Positions 46,205 to 55,861 of a stretch of DNA of 64,000 nucleotides are shown piece by piece. Both the position numbers and the translations under genes were made by a program. This DNA comes from Lentzea albidocapillata subsp. violacea. GTDB lineage: Bacteria; Actinomycetota; Actinomycetes; Mycobacteriales; Pseudonocardiaceae. The notes below the pieces were generated by a model. That model saw only the letters and a program-made list of their open reading frames with translations, did not search any database and was not told where the DNA came from. The stretch is from positions 84,522 through 148,521 of the forward strand of contig NZ_FNET01000018.1 in assembly GCF_900100275.1 (NCBI RefSeq), in the 5' to 3' direction. How positions within the stretch are numbered: the first letter of the stretch is position 1; every line of letters begins with the position of its first letter.

Positions 46205-48501
46205 GCGACCACGGCTGCCGCGAGTGGCAGCGCCACGTGGGCGACGCTGGTGAACGTCGGCTCGTCCGCGGCCACGTAGTCGTTGGCGCGCACCAGGAGT
46301 CCGGCCGCGACGACCACCACCGCCGCGAACCTGGCGGTGCCGGTGGTCAGGACGACGATCAGCGGGACGACGATCAGCCCGGCCAGGCTCGCGTAGGTGA
46401 CTTGGAGCGGGACTTCGGCGGTCAGCATGACGACCGCGTCCAGCAACAGCAGCGCGGGCGCGATCGTGCTGAGCCACCGCCCGTCCCGCCAGGTCCGGTA
46501 CGCCGCGAGGCAGGTGAGTGCGGCCGCGGTGGCGATCAGGGTCAGGTCCTCGCCGTCGTCGCCGACCGGCGTCAGGTCGTGCGCCGCAGAGGCGACGACG
46601 TAGACGCCCAGCGCTCCCAGACCGCCGCCCGCGACCGCCAGCCACCACGGGGTCGTCATGCAGGCGACGGCCAGGACGGTCGCCGCCAGCGCGTACGGCA
46701 CCCAGGTGAAGGAGTCGTAGCCGCTGAGCAGGCCTGTCGTGCCGGCCAGCAGGCCCAGTGCGGCGCCCGGCGCCCAGGGATGGTCTCGGCAGGTGAGCAC
46801 GAACAGCGCCGCGGCCAGCGCCCACGGCCAGACCGCGGCGAACACGAAGGTGTAGTGGCTGGAGTCGGTGAGGCGGTTGAGGATGCCGCCGGGGATCGCC
46901 ATCAGGCTCATGACCAGGAGTGCGAGGGCGAGGCCTGAGGCGAGGCGGGGCAGCACGGCGACCAGCTCCGGTGATCGTCGAGGAGCGGCCGGTTCCGGCG
47001 GCGTCACGGGCTTCGCGGCCAGCGGTCTCGGTTCCGGAGGCTTCGGCTGAGCGGCCTCGGGTTCCGAGGGCTTGGGCTGGGTCTTCGGTTCCGGGGCTTT
47101 CTGTTCCGGGAGCTTTTGTCGCGGGAACCTCTGTTCCGGCTGCTTCGCGTCCGACGGCGTCGGCTTGATCAGCGAGGTCGGCGCCGGCGCCGCCTTCTCC
47201 CCCAGCGCCTCGCGGGCCGCCGACGCCACCATGCGGCTGTCGTCCTCCGTCAGCCTCCGCAACGCCATCCGCGCCGCCAGCACCCGCCCCTCGTGCGCGA
47301 CGGACAGCATCCGGCGCAGCTCGGGGACCGCGCCTGCCCGCACACCCGGCAGCGAGTGGTCGATCGCCTCCTGCAGTTCCGCCGGCAGCGCGGCGGGCAC
47401 CGAGACAGGGCGGGCGCGGCGCGCTATGCGCAGGTCGCCGCGCACGTCGAGCATCCACTTGCCGGGCGTCTGGTGCGGGGTCACGCGGCGGACCCGGTCG
47501 TAGACGTACTCGTAGAGCTCGTCCAGGCCCACGTGGCCGTCCTGGTCGCGGTCGGCGTCGCCCGATTCCAGGCCCTGCACCAGGGCCGAGGTGAAGACCG
47601 ACGGTTCGCCCTCGGACGAGTCGGCCACGGCCGCGCCCTCGAAGGCGTACTCCATGGCCGACGACGCGGTGATGACGGCCCGGCCGCTGCCGCCGAACTG
47701 TTCCTCCAGGCCTACGGAGCCGCCCGCGCGGGCGACCATGCCCCGGCCGAACGCGCCGGAGTAGCAGCAGTCCAGCAGCAGCACGATGCGGCGGGAACGG
47801 GAGCGGTTCATGCGGCGGGCCACGAAGTCGGCGGACACGGCGGTGCCGGCCAGGCGGGAGAGCTTGGTGCCGGACGTGGCGAAGTGGAGTTCGCCGGCCT
47901 CGTCCTTCACGCCGTGGCCGGAGAAGTGCAGGACCAGAAGGTCGTCCGGTTCGCGGTCGGCGAAGAAGTCCTCGACGGCCTCGTTCACCTCGGCGGCCGG
48001 GGAGTTGATCAGCGTCCGCACGTGGAAGGCGCCGATGCGCGGGTCCGCGAGCACCTCGCCCAGGCGGGCGGCGTCGTGGGCCGGGGCGCGCAGAGACGAC
48101 AACCCGGGGTCGGCGAACTCGTGGCTCGCGATGATCAGCGCGTAGCGGTGGAGGTGGCGGCCGAGCCACGCGGAACGCTCCGCCAGCTCGGCTTCCGACG
48201 GGTCGCCGGTCAGCTCCAGGAAGTCGCCGCCCGCCTCGACGGTCACCGAACGCTCGCGGCGCTGGCCGAGCCACGACGACACCGCGTTGATCAGCGCGGC
48301 CAGCACGGTCGACTGGGAGACGGTGGTCAGCAGGGTGCCGAGCTCGTTCAGGTCGACGGATTTGGCGCCCTCGGGGGCCTCGCCGGGAACACCGGAGACG
48401 GCGACCAGCTCGCCGAGCTCCGTCCGCAGGAACGCGGTGAGCTGCTCGATGCGCTCGTCGTCGGCACCGTCCTCGTGCACGCGCAGTGTGACGTCGGTCA
48501 T
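46183..48501 (-). CDS. EACC1-caspase-HEAT-multipass membrane protein
   Basis: 772 residues. Residues 1-100 resemble the effector-associated constant component EACC1 of predicted conflict systems. A caspase-fold peptidase follows (about 115-365): His196 in HFSGHG and Cys246 in DCCYSG form the dyad. A canonical EF-hand loop has Asp317, 319, 321, Gly322 and Glu328, so calcium activation is likely. Residues 370-435 look like a HEAT/ARM repeat, then comes a Pro/Lys/Glu linker and about nine membrane helices (520-772). Ribosome binding site GGAGG. The membrane-fused effector would cleave proteins at the membrane on activation (inference). Confidence 0.9.
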   Translation of the reverse strand: MTDVTLRVHEDGADDERIEQLTAFLRTELGELVAVSGVPGEAPEGAKSVDLNELGTLLTTVSQSTVLAALINAVSSWLGQRRERSVTVEAGGDFLELTGDPSEAELAERSAWLGRHLHRYALIIASHEFADPGLSSLRAPAHDAARLGEVLADPRIGAFHVRTLINSPAAEVNEAVEDFFADREPDDLLVLHFSGHGVKDEAGELHFATSGTKLSRLAGTAVSADFVARRMNRSRSRRIVLLLDCCYSGAFGRGMVARAGGSVGLEEQFGGSGRAVITASSAMEYAFEGAAVADSSEGEPSVFTSALVQGLESGDADRDQDGHVGLDELYEYVYDRVRRVTPHQTPGKWMLDVRGDLRIARRARPVSVPAALPAELQEAIDHSLPGVRAGAVPELRRMLSVAHEGRVLAARMALRRLTEDDSRMVASAAREALGEKAAPAPTSLIKPTPSDAKQPEQRFPRQKLPEQKAPEPKTQPKPSEPEAAQPKPPEPRPLAAKPVTPPEPAAPRRSPELVAVLPRLASGLALALLVMSLMAIPGGILNRLTDSSHYTFVFAAVWPWALAAALFVLTCRDHPWAPGAALGLLAGTTGLLSGYDSFTWVPYALAATVLAVACMTTPWWLAVAGGGLGALGVYVVASAAHDLTPVGDDGEDLTLIATAAALTCLAAYRTWRDGRWLSTIAPALLLLDAVVMLTAEVPLQVTYASLAGLIVVPLIVVLTTGTARFAAVVVVAAGLLVRANDYVAADEPTFTSVAHVALPLAAAVVAYFSRSR

Positions 48502-48544
48502 AGCGGCCTCCTACTGGAGGAGGTCGCTCACCGGGCACGAAGCA

Positions 48545-49423
48545 TTACGACGGGTCGGAACCCCGCAACGCCGCCCACCACAGGCCCAGCACCGCGGCGA
48601 TCACGGTGGCCGTGATCCAGCCGGTGAACCCGCTGCCGTCCAGGTACGCCCAGAACAGGCCGACGACCGGCGCGGGCACCATGAACACCGCGTCGACCCG
48701 CAGTTGCGCGGTCAGGCCACGCGGCGCGCGCGTGTCCGGGTCGGGTCGCACGGGGTTGTCGAGCCGGCGGCCGCGCGGGTGCTTGGTCACCGGGCGGCCG
48801 GACGGGTAGACGGTCACGCCGTCGACGACGGCGACCCTGCCGCCGCGCAGTTCGACGTCCGACGGCGACGGCAGCGTCACGAGCACCGGGTCGTAGTAGA
48901 CGGGCAGCCAGCGCTCGACCGGCCCCTCGATCTCCAGCCACGACCGCACCATCAGACCGGACTGCAACCGGATCCGCCGCACGGACACCGTGGTCCCAGG
49001 CGCACGCGCCGGACGCACCGCCAGCAGCACTCGCACGGCACCGGCGAGGACCACCAGCAGCGCCACCGCGACGGAGAACGTCACGCCGCCCAGCGCCCGG
49101 TCGGTCTCCAGGAACAGGTCCGAACCGGGAATCACGGCACGTGACGGGTCGGCGGGGTCGAACGCCACCTGCGTCTGCCTCCCGACGACGTGCGCACCGT
49201 TCTCGTAGGCGACGCGAGCGGTGCCGGACGGCCAGCGCACCTCGACCGCACCGTCCGAAAAGGACACGACCTCGCCCGTGTCACGCGACGTCAGCGACGC
49301 CAGCACCGCACGATCGTCCGAATAGGACAGCCAGGAGAACAACGCCACCACGAAGCACACGACCAGCACGACCGCCGTGGTGAACAACCCGTAGCGCAGC
49401 GCACGAACCCGGGAACGCAACAA
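48545..49423 (-). CDS. DUF3592-like membrane protein, partner of the caspase gene
   Basis: 292 residues. A membrane helix (about 12-33), an exposed beta domain (TGEVVSFSDGAVEVRWPSGTARVAYENG...VGRQTQVAFDPADPSRAVIPGS) resembling DUF3592, a second helix (about 115-133), a cytoplasmic beta region and two C-terminal helices. TTG start behind GGAG with 6-base spacing. It precedes the caspase gene by 43 bp on the same strand, so the two are probably cotranscribed. Function unknown. Confidence 0.72.
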   Translation of the reverse strand: MLRSRVRALRYGLFTTAVVLVVCFVVALFSWLSYSDDRAVLASLTSRDTGEVVSFSDGAVEVRWPSGTARVAYENGAHVVGRQTQVAFDPADPSRAVIPGSDLFLETDRALGGVTFSVAVALLVVLAGAVRVLLAVRPARAPGTTVSVRRIRLQSGLMVRSWLEIEGPVERWLPVYYDPVLVTLPSPSDVELRGGRVAVVDGVTVYPSGRPVTKHPRGRRLDNPVRPDPDTRAPRGLTAQLRVDAVFMVPAPVVGLFWAYLDGSGFTGWITATVIAAVLGLWWAALRGSDPS

Positions 49424-49446
49424 AGCAAGCTCCAGACAGAAAGAAA

Positions 49447-49476
49447 CGGCCCGGCGGGAGGACCCGCCGGGCCGTC
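49447..49476 (-). terminator. Strong intrinsic terminator of the oligopeptide transporter operon
   Basis: ACGGCCCGGCGGG and CCCGCCGGGCCGT (13 bp, perfect) flank a 4-base loop; on the minus strand the stem is followed by TTTCTTTCTGT. It lies 17 bases after the oppA-like stop and only 23 bases before the start of the DUF3592-like gene. Confidence 0.92.
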
Positions 49477-49493
49477 ACACAGCTAACTGCACA

Positions 49494-51188
49494 TCACTCG
49501 GTGAAGCCCATGTTGATGTAGTCGTACGGACGGTTCGCGTAGGCGACGGCACCGAAGTTGGCGACGTTGCTCTTCACCGCGACCGCTCCGGGAGACTGGT
49601 AGAGCGGCAGCTGGTGGCCGAGCTCCCAGATCTTCTTGTCGGCCTCGTTGGCCAGCTCGAGACGCTTGGCGTCGTCGAGCTCACCGTTCGCCTGCTCGAG
49701 CAGCTTGTTGACCTCTTCGGAGCCGATGCGACCGTAGTTCTGGTTGGTGCTGGCCGGGTCGAGCGTGTAGATGCCCTTGCTGTCCGAGATCGGCGTGGCC
49801 GAGGACAGCCAGCGGAAGCCGGTCATGTCGAAGTTGCCGACGTTGACGTACTGCTTGAAGAAGTCGGTCGACGTCACGGCCTGGATGTCGACCTTGGCGC
49901 CGACCTCCTTGAGCTGCGACTGCACGAGCTTCGCGATCTGGTCGGAGATCGGGTTCGGCGTCGGGATGACGTAGCGAACCACCAGCTCCTTGCCGTCCTT
50001 CTTGCGGAACTCGCCCTCGAGCTTCCAGCCCAGCTCGTCGAGCTGCTTCTTCGCCGCTTCCTTGTCGAACGACGCGACGGCCGAGTTGTCCTTGTAGCCA
50101 GCGGAACCCAGCAGGAAGAAGTGGTTACCGGTGACCTGCGCCTCGCCCTTCAGCATCTGACCCAGCAGAGCCGTGCTGATGACCTTGGTGTCGATACCGC
50201 GCGTCAGCGCGACGCGGAGCTTCGGGTCCTTGAGGATCGACGAGTCCGCACCGTTGAACGTGATGTGCGAGTAGTCCGGCGTGATCGCCTGGCGGATCGT
50301 CACACCCTGCATCGACTTGGCACGCGTGAAGTTGTCGATGCTGGAACCGATGTCGAAGTAGTCGATCTGGCCGTTGGCGAGCGCGTCCGCGAGCGCGGGG
50401 CGGTCGACCTGACGGAAGGTGATCTTCTCCAGCTTCGGCTTCGTACCCCACCACGCGGCGTCCCGGACGACCGTGACGGTCTTGCCCGTGCGGTCGATCG
50501 TGCCGATCTTGAACGGACCGCCGGTGACCTTCGGGGCTTCGGCCCAGCCCTTGTTGAACTCCTCGGCCGTGGCGTGCGCCGACTTCGGGTAGAGCGGCGA
50601 GAACAGCGCGCCCTTCCACTCGGCGAACTTCTTCTTGAACGTCACCTTGACGTCCTGGTCGGTCGCGCCCTTCTCGACCTTCTCGATGTCCTCGTAGCCG
50701 GTCGTGCCGGCGACCTCGAAGGTCTTGTCGGTGCCGTTGAGGGCCTTCCACATGCCCTCGAAGTCCTGCCAGGACAGCGCGGTGCCATCCGACCACTTGG
50801 CCTTCGCGTTGAGCTTGTACTCGACGACCTGCGGGTCGGTCGAGGCGAGCTTCGCGTCCTCCAGGTAGTCCTTGTTGACCTCGATCGTCGAGTCGGCCTT
50901 CTGCTTGAACAGGTTCGGCATCATCGTGTCGATCATGCGACGGCCGTCGGCGACGGTGCCGTCGAGCTGGTAGTAGTTCCAGTTGTCCGGCAACTGGTCG
51001 ACCGGCCAGCGGAACTCGCCGCCGTCCTTGACCTTGGACGGGTCCTGCGGGTTGATGTCCGCCTGGCCGATCGTGTTGTCCGCGCCCTTGAGCCCGGAGT
51101 TGGCGTTGTTGCTGGGCCCCCCACACGCGGTAAGCGTGAGGGCGACGACGGCCAGCGCGGTCACACCCACCTTGGTACGTCGACTCAC
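49494..51188 (-). CDS. oppA: Oligopeptide ABC transporter substrate-binding lipoprotein (family 5)
   Basis: 564 residues. Lipoprotein signal MSRRTKVGVTALAVVALTLTAC with lipobox; then an SBP_bac_5 domain (NWNYYQLDGTV, WSDGTALSWQDFEGMWKAL, FKIGTIDRTGKTVTVVRDAAWWG). It captures peptides (or a peptide-like compound) outside and hands them to the permeases encoded upstream. GTG 51188 is chosen because GGGAGG precedes it and the signal peptide starts there, rather than far upstream. It is the last gene of the operon, before the terminator. Confidence 0.93.
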   Translation of the reverse strand: MSRRTKVGVTALAVVALTLTACGGPSNNANSGLKGADNTIGQADINPQDPSKVKDGGEFRWPVDQLPDNWNYYQLDGTVADGRRMIDTMMPNLFKQKADSTIEVNKDYLEDAKLASTDPQVVEYKLNAKAKWSDGTALSWQDFEGMWKALNGTDKTFEVAGTTGYEDIEKVEKGATDQDVKVTFKKKFAEWKGALFSPLYPKSAHATAEEFNKGWAEAPKVTGGPFKIGTIDRTGKTVTVVRDAAWWGTKPKLEKITFRQVDRPALADALANGQIDYFDIGSSIDNFTRAKSMQGVTIRQAITPDYSHITFNGADSSILKDPKLRVALTRGIDTKVISTALLGQMLKGEAQVTGNHFFLLGSAGYKDNSAVASFDKEAAKKQLDELGWKLEGEFRKKDGKELVVRYVIPTPNPISDQIAKLVQSQLKEVGAKVDIQAVTSTDFFKQYVNVGNFDMTGFRWLSSATPISDSKGIYTLDPASTNQNYGRIGSEEVNKLLEQANGELDDAKRLELANEADKKIWELGHQLPLYQSPGAVAVKSNVANFGAVAYANRPYDYINMGFTE

Positions 51189-51274
51189 TGTCGTGAACCT
51201 CCCTCGTGCCCGGACACCAGTTGCCGGGGACACTGTTCCTTCGTGCTCGCAGGTCTGCTGAGGCGACGGATGCA

Positions 51275-53398
51275 TCAGAGAACCTGACGGATCTGGGCGA
51301 AGTGGCAGGCGGCCTCGTGGTCCGCGGCCTGCGTTTCGCGCGGTGGTTCCACTTCGATGCACTGACGCTGCTGCTCGGGCGGCAGCGACGCGTGCAGGAA
51401 GCAGCGGGTCCGGAAGCGGCAGCCGGACGGCGGGTTCGCCGGGCTCGGCAGGTCGCCGGTGAGGAGGATCCTCTCCCGCTGACGCTCCTTGACGGGATCG
51501 GGGATCGGGATCGCCGACAGCAGTGCCTGCGTGTACGGGTGGCGCGGCGCCTCGAACACCGAGTCCACCTCACCGATCTCGATGATCTTCCCGAGGTACA
51601 TGACGGCCACCCGGTCCGCGATGTGGCGCACCACCGACAGGTCGTGTGCCACGAACAGGTAGGCCAGGCCCAGCTTGGACTTGAGCTCCTCCAGCAGGTT
51701 GATGACACCCGCCTGGATGGAGACGTCCAGCGCCGACACCGGCTCGTCGAGCACGACGAGCTTCGGTTCGAGCGCGAGCGCCCGCGCGATGCCGATGCGC
51801 TGGCGCTGGCCGCCGGAGAACTCACCGGGGTAGCGCGACAGCTGCTCCGGACGCAGGCCGACGAGCCTCATCAGCTCCGGCACCCGCCGGTTGATCTCGT
51901 CCTTGGAGTAGCCGTGGACCTGCATCGGCTCGGCGATGCAGTCGTTGATCGTGAGGCGCGGGTCGAGCGACGCCATCGGGTCCTGGAAGACCACCGACAT
52001 GTCGCGGCGGATCGCGAAGCGGCGCTTGCCGTCCACTTCGGACGACTTCGTGCCGAGCACGGAGATCTCGCCGCCCATGGGCTTCTGGAGGTTGAGGATC
52101 TCCATCAGCGTCGTGGTCTTGCCGCAGCCCGACTCGCCGACGAGACCCAGGGTCTCACCCTCGCGGATGTCGAACGAGATGCCCGCGACCGCGTGCACGG
52201 TGCCGACGCGGCGCTTGAACACCACGCCCTTGTTGATCGGGTATTCCTTGACGAGATTGTCGAGGCCCAGCACGATCTCGCGCTGCTCGCGCGGGATCCT
52301 CGCGACCTCGGGCTCGGCGGCCACCTCGGCACCGAAGATCTCGACGGCGGCCTCGGCGCCCTCGGCGTCGGTCGCGGCGATCTCGTTGGTGCGGATGCAC
52401 GCGGCGGCGTGCTCGACGGAACCGTCGACGTCCATCAGCGGCGGCTCCGCCGTGTGGCAGGCGTCGACGACCATGGGGCAGCGCGGCGCGAACGGGCAGC
52501 CGTCGGGCAGGTCCGTGAGCGACGGCGGCTGGCCCTTGATCGGCACGAGCGCCTGCTTCTCGCCGACGTCGAGACGCGGGATCGAGCCGAGCAGGCCGAG
52601 CGTGTACGGCATGCGCGGCTGCTGGTAGATCTCGTCGACGTTGCCCTTTTCGACGGCGCGGCCCGCGTACATGACCATCAGCCGGTCCGCGAACCCGGCC
52701 ACGACGCCGAGGTCGTGGGTGATGATCACGATGCCCGCGCCGGTGACCTCCTGCGCGGTCTCGAGCAGCTGCAGCACCTGTGCCTGCACCGTCACGTCGA
52801 GCGCGGTGGTCGGCTCGTCGGCGATGATCAGGTCGGGGTCGTTGGCGATCGCCATCGCGATCACCGCGCGCTGCCGCATGCCGCCGGAGAACTCGTGCGG
52901 GAACGCCTTGGCGCGCTCGACGGCGTTCGGGATGCCGACGAGGTCGAGCAGTTCGACCGCCCGCTTGGCGGCCGCCTGCTTGGACACCTTGCGGTGCACC
53001 AGGATCGCCTCGGCGATCTGGTCGCCGACGGTGAAGACCGGCGTCAGCGCGGACAGCGGGTCCTGGAACACCATCGAGATGCGGCGGCCGCGGATCCGCG
53101 ACAGCTCCGCGTCGTTCTGGCCGATGAGCTCACGGCCCTGGAACTTGATGGAACCGGTGATGCGGGCCGAGGACGGCAGCAGGCCCATGACGGCGAGCGA
53201 CGACACGGACTTGCCCGAGCCGGACTCGCCGACGATGCCGAGCACCTCGCCGGGCGCGACGTGGTAGCTCAGGCCGCGCACGGCGCGAACGCGACCGGAC
53301 TCGCTCGGGAAGGACACGTGCAGGTCCTCGACCTGCAGAACCGGGCCGTCGACGACCGCGTCCGCCGGTGCGTCGAACTGGAGCTCCGAGGTGGTCAT
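51275..53398 (-). CDS. Fused oligopeptide ABC transporter ATPase (OppD-OppF)
   Basis: 707 residues with two complete ABC domains. First half: Walker A GESGSGKSVSS, signature FSGGMRQRAVIAMAIA, Walker B LIIADEPTTALD. Second half: Walker A GESGCGKTTTL, FSGGQRQRIGIARALA, LVVLDEPVSALD. Each half ends with an oligopeptide-type C-terminal extension holding cysteines (GCPFAPRCPMVVDACH and GCRFRTRCFLHA), which may bind an Fe-S cluster in OppD-type ATPases. It powers import by the permease pair. ATG overlaps the oppC stop (ATGA). Confidence 0.95.
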   Translation of the reverse strand: MTTSELQFDAPADAVVDGPVLQVEDLHVSFPSESGRVRAVRGLSYHVAPGEVLGIVGESGSGKSVSSLAVMGLLPSSARITGSIKFQGRELIGQNDAELSRIRGRRISMVFQDPLSALTPVFTVGDQIAEAILVHRKVSKQAAAKRAVELLDLVGIPNAVERAKAFPHEFSGGMRQRAVIAMAIANDPDLIIADEPTTALDVTVQAQVLQLLETAQEVTGAGIVIITHDLGVVAGFADRLMVMYAGRAVEKGNVDEIYQQPRMPYTLGLLGSIPRLDVGEKQALVPIKGQPPSLTDLPDGCPFAPRCPMVVDACHTAEPPLMDVDGSVEHAAACIRTNEIAATDAEGAEAAVEIFGAEVAAEPEVARIPREQREIVLGLDNLVKEYPINKGVVFKRRVGTVHAVAGISFDIREGETLGLVGESGCGKTTTLMEILNLQKPMGGEISVLGTKSSEVDGKRRFAIRRDMSVVFQDPMASLDPRLTINDCIAEPMQVHGYSKDEINRRVPELMRLVGLRPEQLSRYPGEFSGGQRQRIGIARALALEPKLVVLDEPVSALDVSIQAGVINLLEELKSKLGLAYLFVAHDLSVVRHIADRVAVMYLGKIIEIGEVDSVFEAPRHPYTQALLSAIPIPDPVKERQRERILLTGDLPSPANPPSGCRFRTRCFLHASLPPEQQRQCIEVEPPRETQAADHEAACHFAQIRQVL

Positions 53399-54375
53399 CA
53401 GGCGGCCTTCTCCTTGGTGTCCTTCTTCTCCTTGCGGCGCACGCGCGTGGAGGTGGGGTCGAGCGCGTCACGGAGCCCGTCGCCGACCCAGTTCACCGCC
53501 AGCACGAACACGACGAGGAACCCCGCCGGGAACAGGAACAGCCAGGGGAAGGTCGTCGCGGACTCGGCGTTGCCGCCGATCAGGGTGCCGAGCGAGACGT
53601 CGGGCGACTGGACGCCGAACCCGAAGTAGCTCAGGCCGGTCTCGGCGAGCACGGCGGAACCGACGTTGATCGTCGCGTCGATGATGAGCAGTGACGCCAT
53701 GTTCGGCACGATGTGCTTGGCGATGATCTTGCGAGCGGGCTGGCCCATGAACTTGGCCGCCTTCACGAACTCGCGTTCCTTCAGCGTCAGCGTCATGCCG
53801 CGCACGATGCGGGCGGTGATCATCCATTGGAACGCCGCGAGCATCAGCACCAGCAGGAACCACGACTTGCCGCGGAACCACGGGCTCAGGATCGCGATGA
53901 TCAGGAACGACGGCAGCACCAGCAGCAGGTCGACGACCCACATGAGCGCCTTGTCGGCGACACCGAGGAAGTAGCCGGCGGCCGCGCCGACGATCGCGGC
54001 CATGGTGGTCGAGATCAGCGCCACGAGCAGGCCGATGATCAGCGACTTCTGCAGTCCGCGCATCGTCAGCGCGAACATGTCGGTACCGATCTTGTCGGTG
54101 CCGAAGATGTGCTCGGAGTAGGGCGGCTCCAGGAACGCGGTGTAGTCCTGGGTGTCGTAGCTCCACTTCGACAGCAGGGGGCCCACGAACGCCATCAGGT
54201 ACATCCCGAGGATGACCACCAGGCCGACCAGCGCCAGCTTGTTGCGCATGAAGCGGATCAGCACCAGCCGGCCACGCGTCATCGCCTTGCCCGGTTCGGG
54301 CGCCGCGTCGACTGGGCCACCGGAGGCCGCGCCGGTGGTTCCGGCGGCGTCCCCCTCGTTGAGGATCACGGTCAC
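53398..54375 (-). CDS. oppC: Oligopeptide ABC transporter permease (OppC type)
   Basis: 325 residues. N-terminal cytoplasmic Ala/Pro/Gly region (about 1-40), one helix plus OppC_N segment, then a BPD_transp_1 domain with five helices. The EAA-like coupling loop lies in LKEREFVKAAKFMGQPARKIIAKHIVPN. With OppB it forms the channel. Followed by four-base overlap with the fused ATPase gene and preceded by oppB with a 16-bp gap. Confidence 0.95.
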   Translation of the reverse strand: MTVILNEGDAAGTTGAASGGPVDAAPEPGKAMTRGRLVLIRFMRNKLALVGLVVILGMYLMAFVGPLLSKWSYDTQDYTAFLEPPYSEHIFGTDKIGTDMFALTMRGLQKSLIIGLLVALISTTMAAIVGAAAGYFLGVADKALMWVVDLLLVLPSFLIIAILSPWFRGKSWFLLVLMLAAFQWMITARIVRGMTLTLKEREFVKAAKFMGQPARKIIAKHIVPNMASLLIIDATINVGSAVLAETGLSYFGFGVQSPDVSLGTLIGGNAESATTFPWLFLFPAGFLVVFVLAVNWVGDGLRDALDPTSTRVRRKEKKDTKEKAA

Positions 54376-54391
54376 GTCGTCGTCACCTTGC

Positions 54392-55369
54392 CTAGTTCAC
54401 GCGGATTCGGGGGTCGAGCGCGGCGTACAGCACGTCGGCGAGCCAGCCGGAGAACAGCACGCACACCGCGACGAAGAGCGTCACCGTGGCGGTGATGTTC
54501 GTGTCCTGCGCCGAGATGCCGGTGACGAGCCAGTCACCCATGCCGAACCAGCCGAAGATCCGCTCGGTGAACGTGCCACCGACGACGAGCAGGCCGAAAC
54601 CGAACGCGAACAGGGTCGCCATCGGGATCAGCGCGGTGCGCAGGCCGTGCTTGAACAGCGCCTTGCGGCGGGTCAGCCCCTTGGCCTGGGCGGTGCGCAG
54701 GAAGTCGCTGCCGAGCACGTCGAGCATCGACGAACGCTGGTAGCGGCTGTAGTAGGCGATCTGGCCGAGCGCGATCGCGAGCGTCGGCACGACCAGGTGC
54801 TGCAGCCGGTCGCCCAGGTGCTCGAACCAGTTGCCCTGGAATCCGGGTGTCGTCTCACCGACGAAGATCAGCACGTTGGTGCCGATCGAGTCGTTGATCC
54901 CCTGCGCGCCCATCTTGAGCAGCGTGCCCAGCACGAACACCGGCGTGGACAGCAGTATGAAGCTGAAGAGGGTCGCGAAGTAGTCGCTGAACTTGTACTG
55001 CCGGATCGCGCTCACGACACCGAGCAGCACACCGAACAGGATGCCGATCGTGATACCGAGCAGGAACAGCCTCAAACTCACGCCGATGCGCCTGCCGAGT
55101 TCGTCCGTGATCGGGCGATCGGCGATCGTGCGGCCGAAGTCGCCCTGCACCACCCCGCCCATCCACGTGACGAACCGCTGCGGGATCGGCTGGTCGAGGT
55201 GCAGGTCTCGTTTCTTCGCCTCGATCGATGCCGCCGGCGGCGGTGGGTTGCGTTGTTGCAGCACCCCGATCGGGTCAAAGGTGGCGGAGGCCAACGTGAA
55301 CGCGAGGAACGTCGCCACTAGGGCGAGCACCACGTAGTTGACCAACCGCCGCAACAGAAATCCGGCCAC
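54392..55369 (-). CDS. oppB: Oligopeptide ABC transporter permease (OppB/DppB type)
   Basis: 325 residues with six helices. The EAA-type loop is SSMLDVLGSDFLRTAQAKGLTRRKALFKHGLRTALIPM. First helix LVNYVVLALVATFLAFTLASATFDPIG and DLHLDQPIPQRFVTWMGGVVQGDFGRT are hallmarks of DppB-type permeases. It is the first gene of the operon; a 488-bp region without genes separates it from the next gene upstream, where its promoter must lie. Confidence 0.95.
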   Translation of the reverse strand: MAGFLLRRLVNYVVLALVATFLAFTLASATFDPIGVLQQRNPPPPAASIEAKKRDLHLDQPIPQRFVTWMGGVVQGDFGRTIADRPITDELGRRIGVSLRLFLLGITIGILFGVLLGVVSAIRQYKFSDYFATLFSFILLSTPVFVLGTLLKMGAQGINDSIGTNVLIFVGETTPGFQGNWFEHLGDRLQHLVVPTLAIALGQIAYYSRYQRSSMLDVLGSDFLRTAQAKGLTRRKALFKHGLRTALIPMATLFAFGFGLLVVGGTFTERIFGWFGMGDWLVTGISAQDTNITATVTLFVAVCVLFSGWLADVLYAALDPRIRVN

Positions 55370-55857
55370 CCGTGTTCAGTCCTCTCCCCGGTGGTTGCGA
55401 CATCGGCACACTGGATTGCAGTGGACGAGTTGCAAGAGATTAACCGCCGATCCGGCGGACCGCTGCCCACCCCCGCCAATACGCGGAGGCCCCACTGACC
55501 GGGCCATAGTCACCCATGCCTGGAGGAAAGGTCGGCCGAACTGCCACATCAACAGTTGACGCTCGCCAATTGTGTGCCGAAGCGTGACCATTGTGCGGCC
55601 GGATCGCCGTATTCACCGTGAAGTCCTGTCTCACCACGGATGGATCTGACGCATCCGGGTGAATGCAATCACCGGAAGACGTGGGACAAGCAGCGCAATG
55701 TGATCCTAAACCGGGCATCACTCTCTGAAGCACCTCGTACGTGCACCGTTACTGCATCGATGCGGACCAGGCCGGACGCCCGTCCAGCTCACCGGAGGCT
55801 GGGCCGAACGGGGTGAACCGCGTCACAGCACGACGGGACCAGATGGCTTAGGCGAAC
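55370..55857. other. 488-bp non-coding region upstream of the oligopeptide operon
   Basis: No convincing gene; codon use and GC pattern do not support any frame. It is less GC-biased than surrounding DNA (for example 55540-55640). It should hold the opp promoter. No clear -10/-35 pair, tRNA or riboswitch could be recognised. An iron-box-like sequence marks its far end. Confidence 0.6.
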
Positions 55858-55861
55858 CTAA
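55843..55861 (-). promoter_or_regulatory. Possible IdeR/DmdR-type iron box
   Basis: ATGGCTTAGGCGAACCTAA matches the IdeR/DmdR consensus TTAGGTTAGGCTAACCTAA at 15 of 19 positions, with the inner TTAGGC-AACCTAA part intact except for one base. It overlaps the stop of the lipoprotein gene and lies 474 bp before oppB, so a regulatory role is uncertain. Confidence 0.35.

Noticed and set aside
55440..55733. Small minus-strand open frame in the gap before the peptide operon
   Set aside because: Codon third positions are not GC-biased and no ribosome binding site or homology-like motif is seen.
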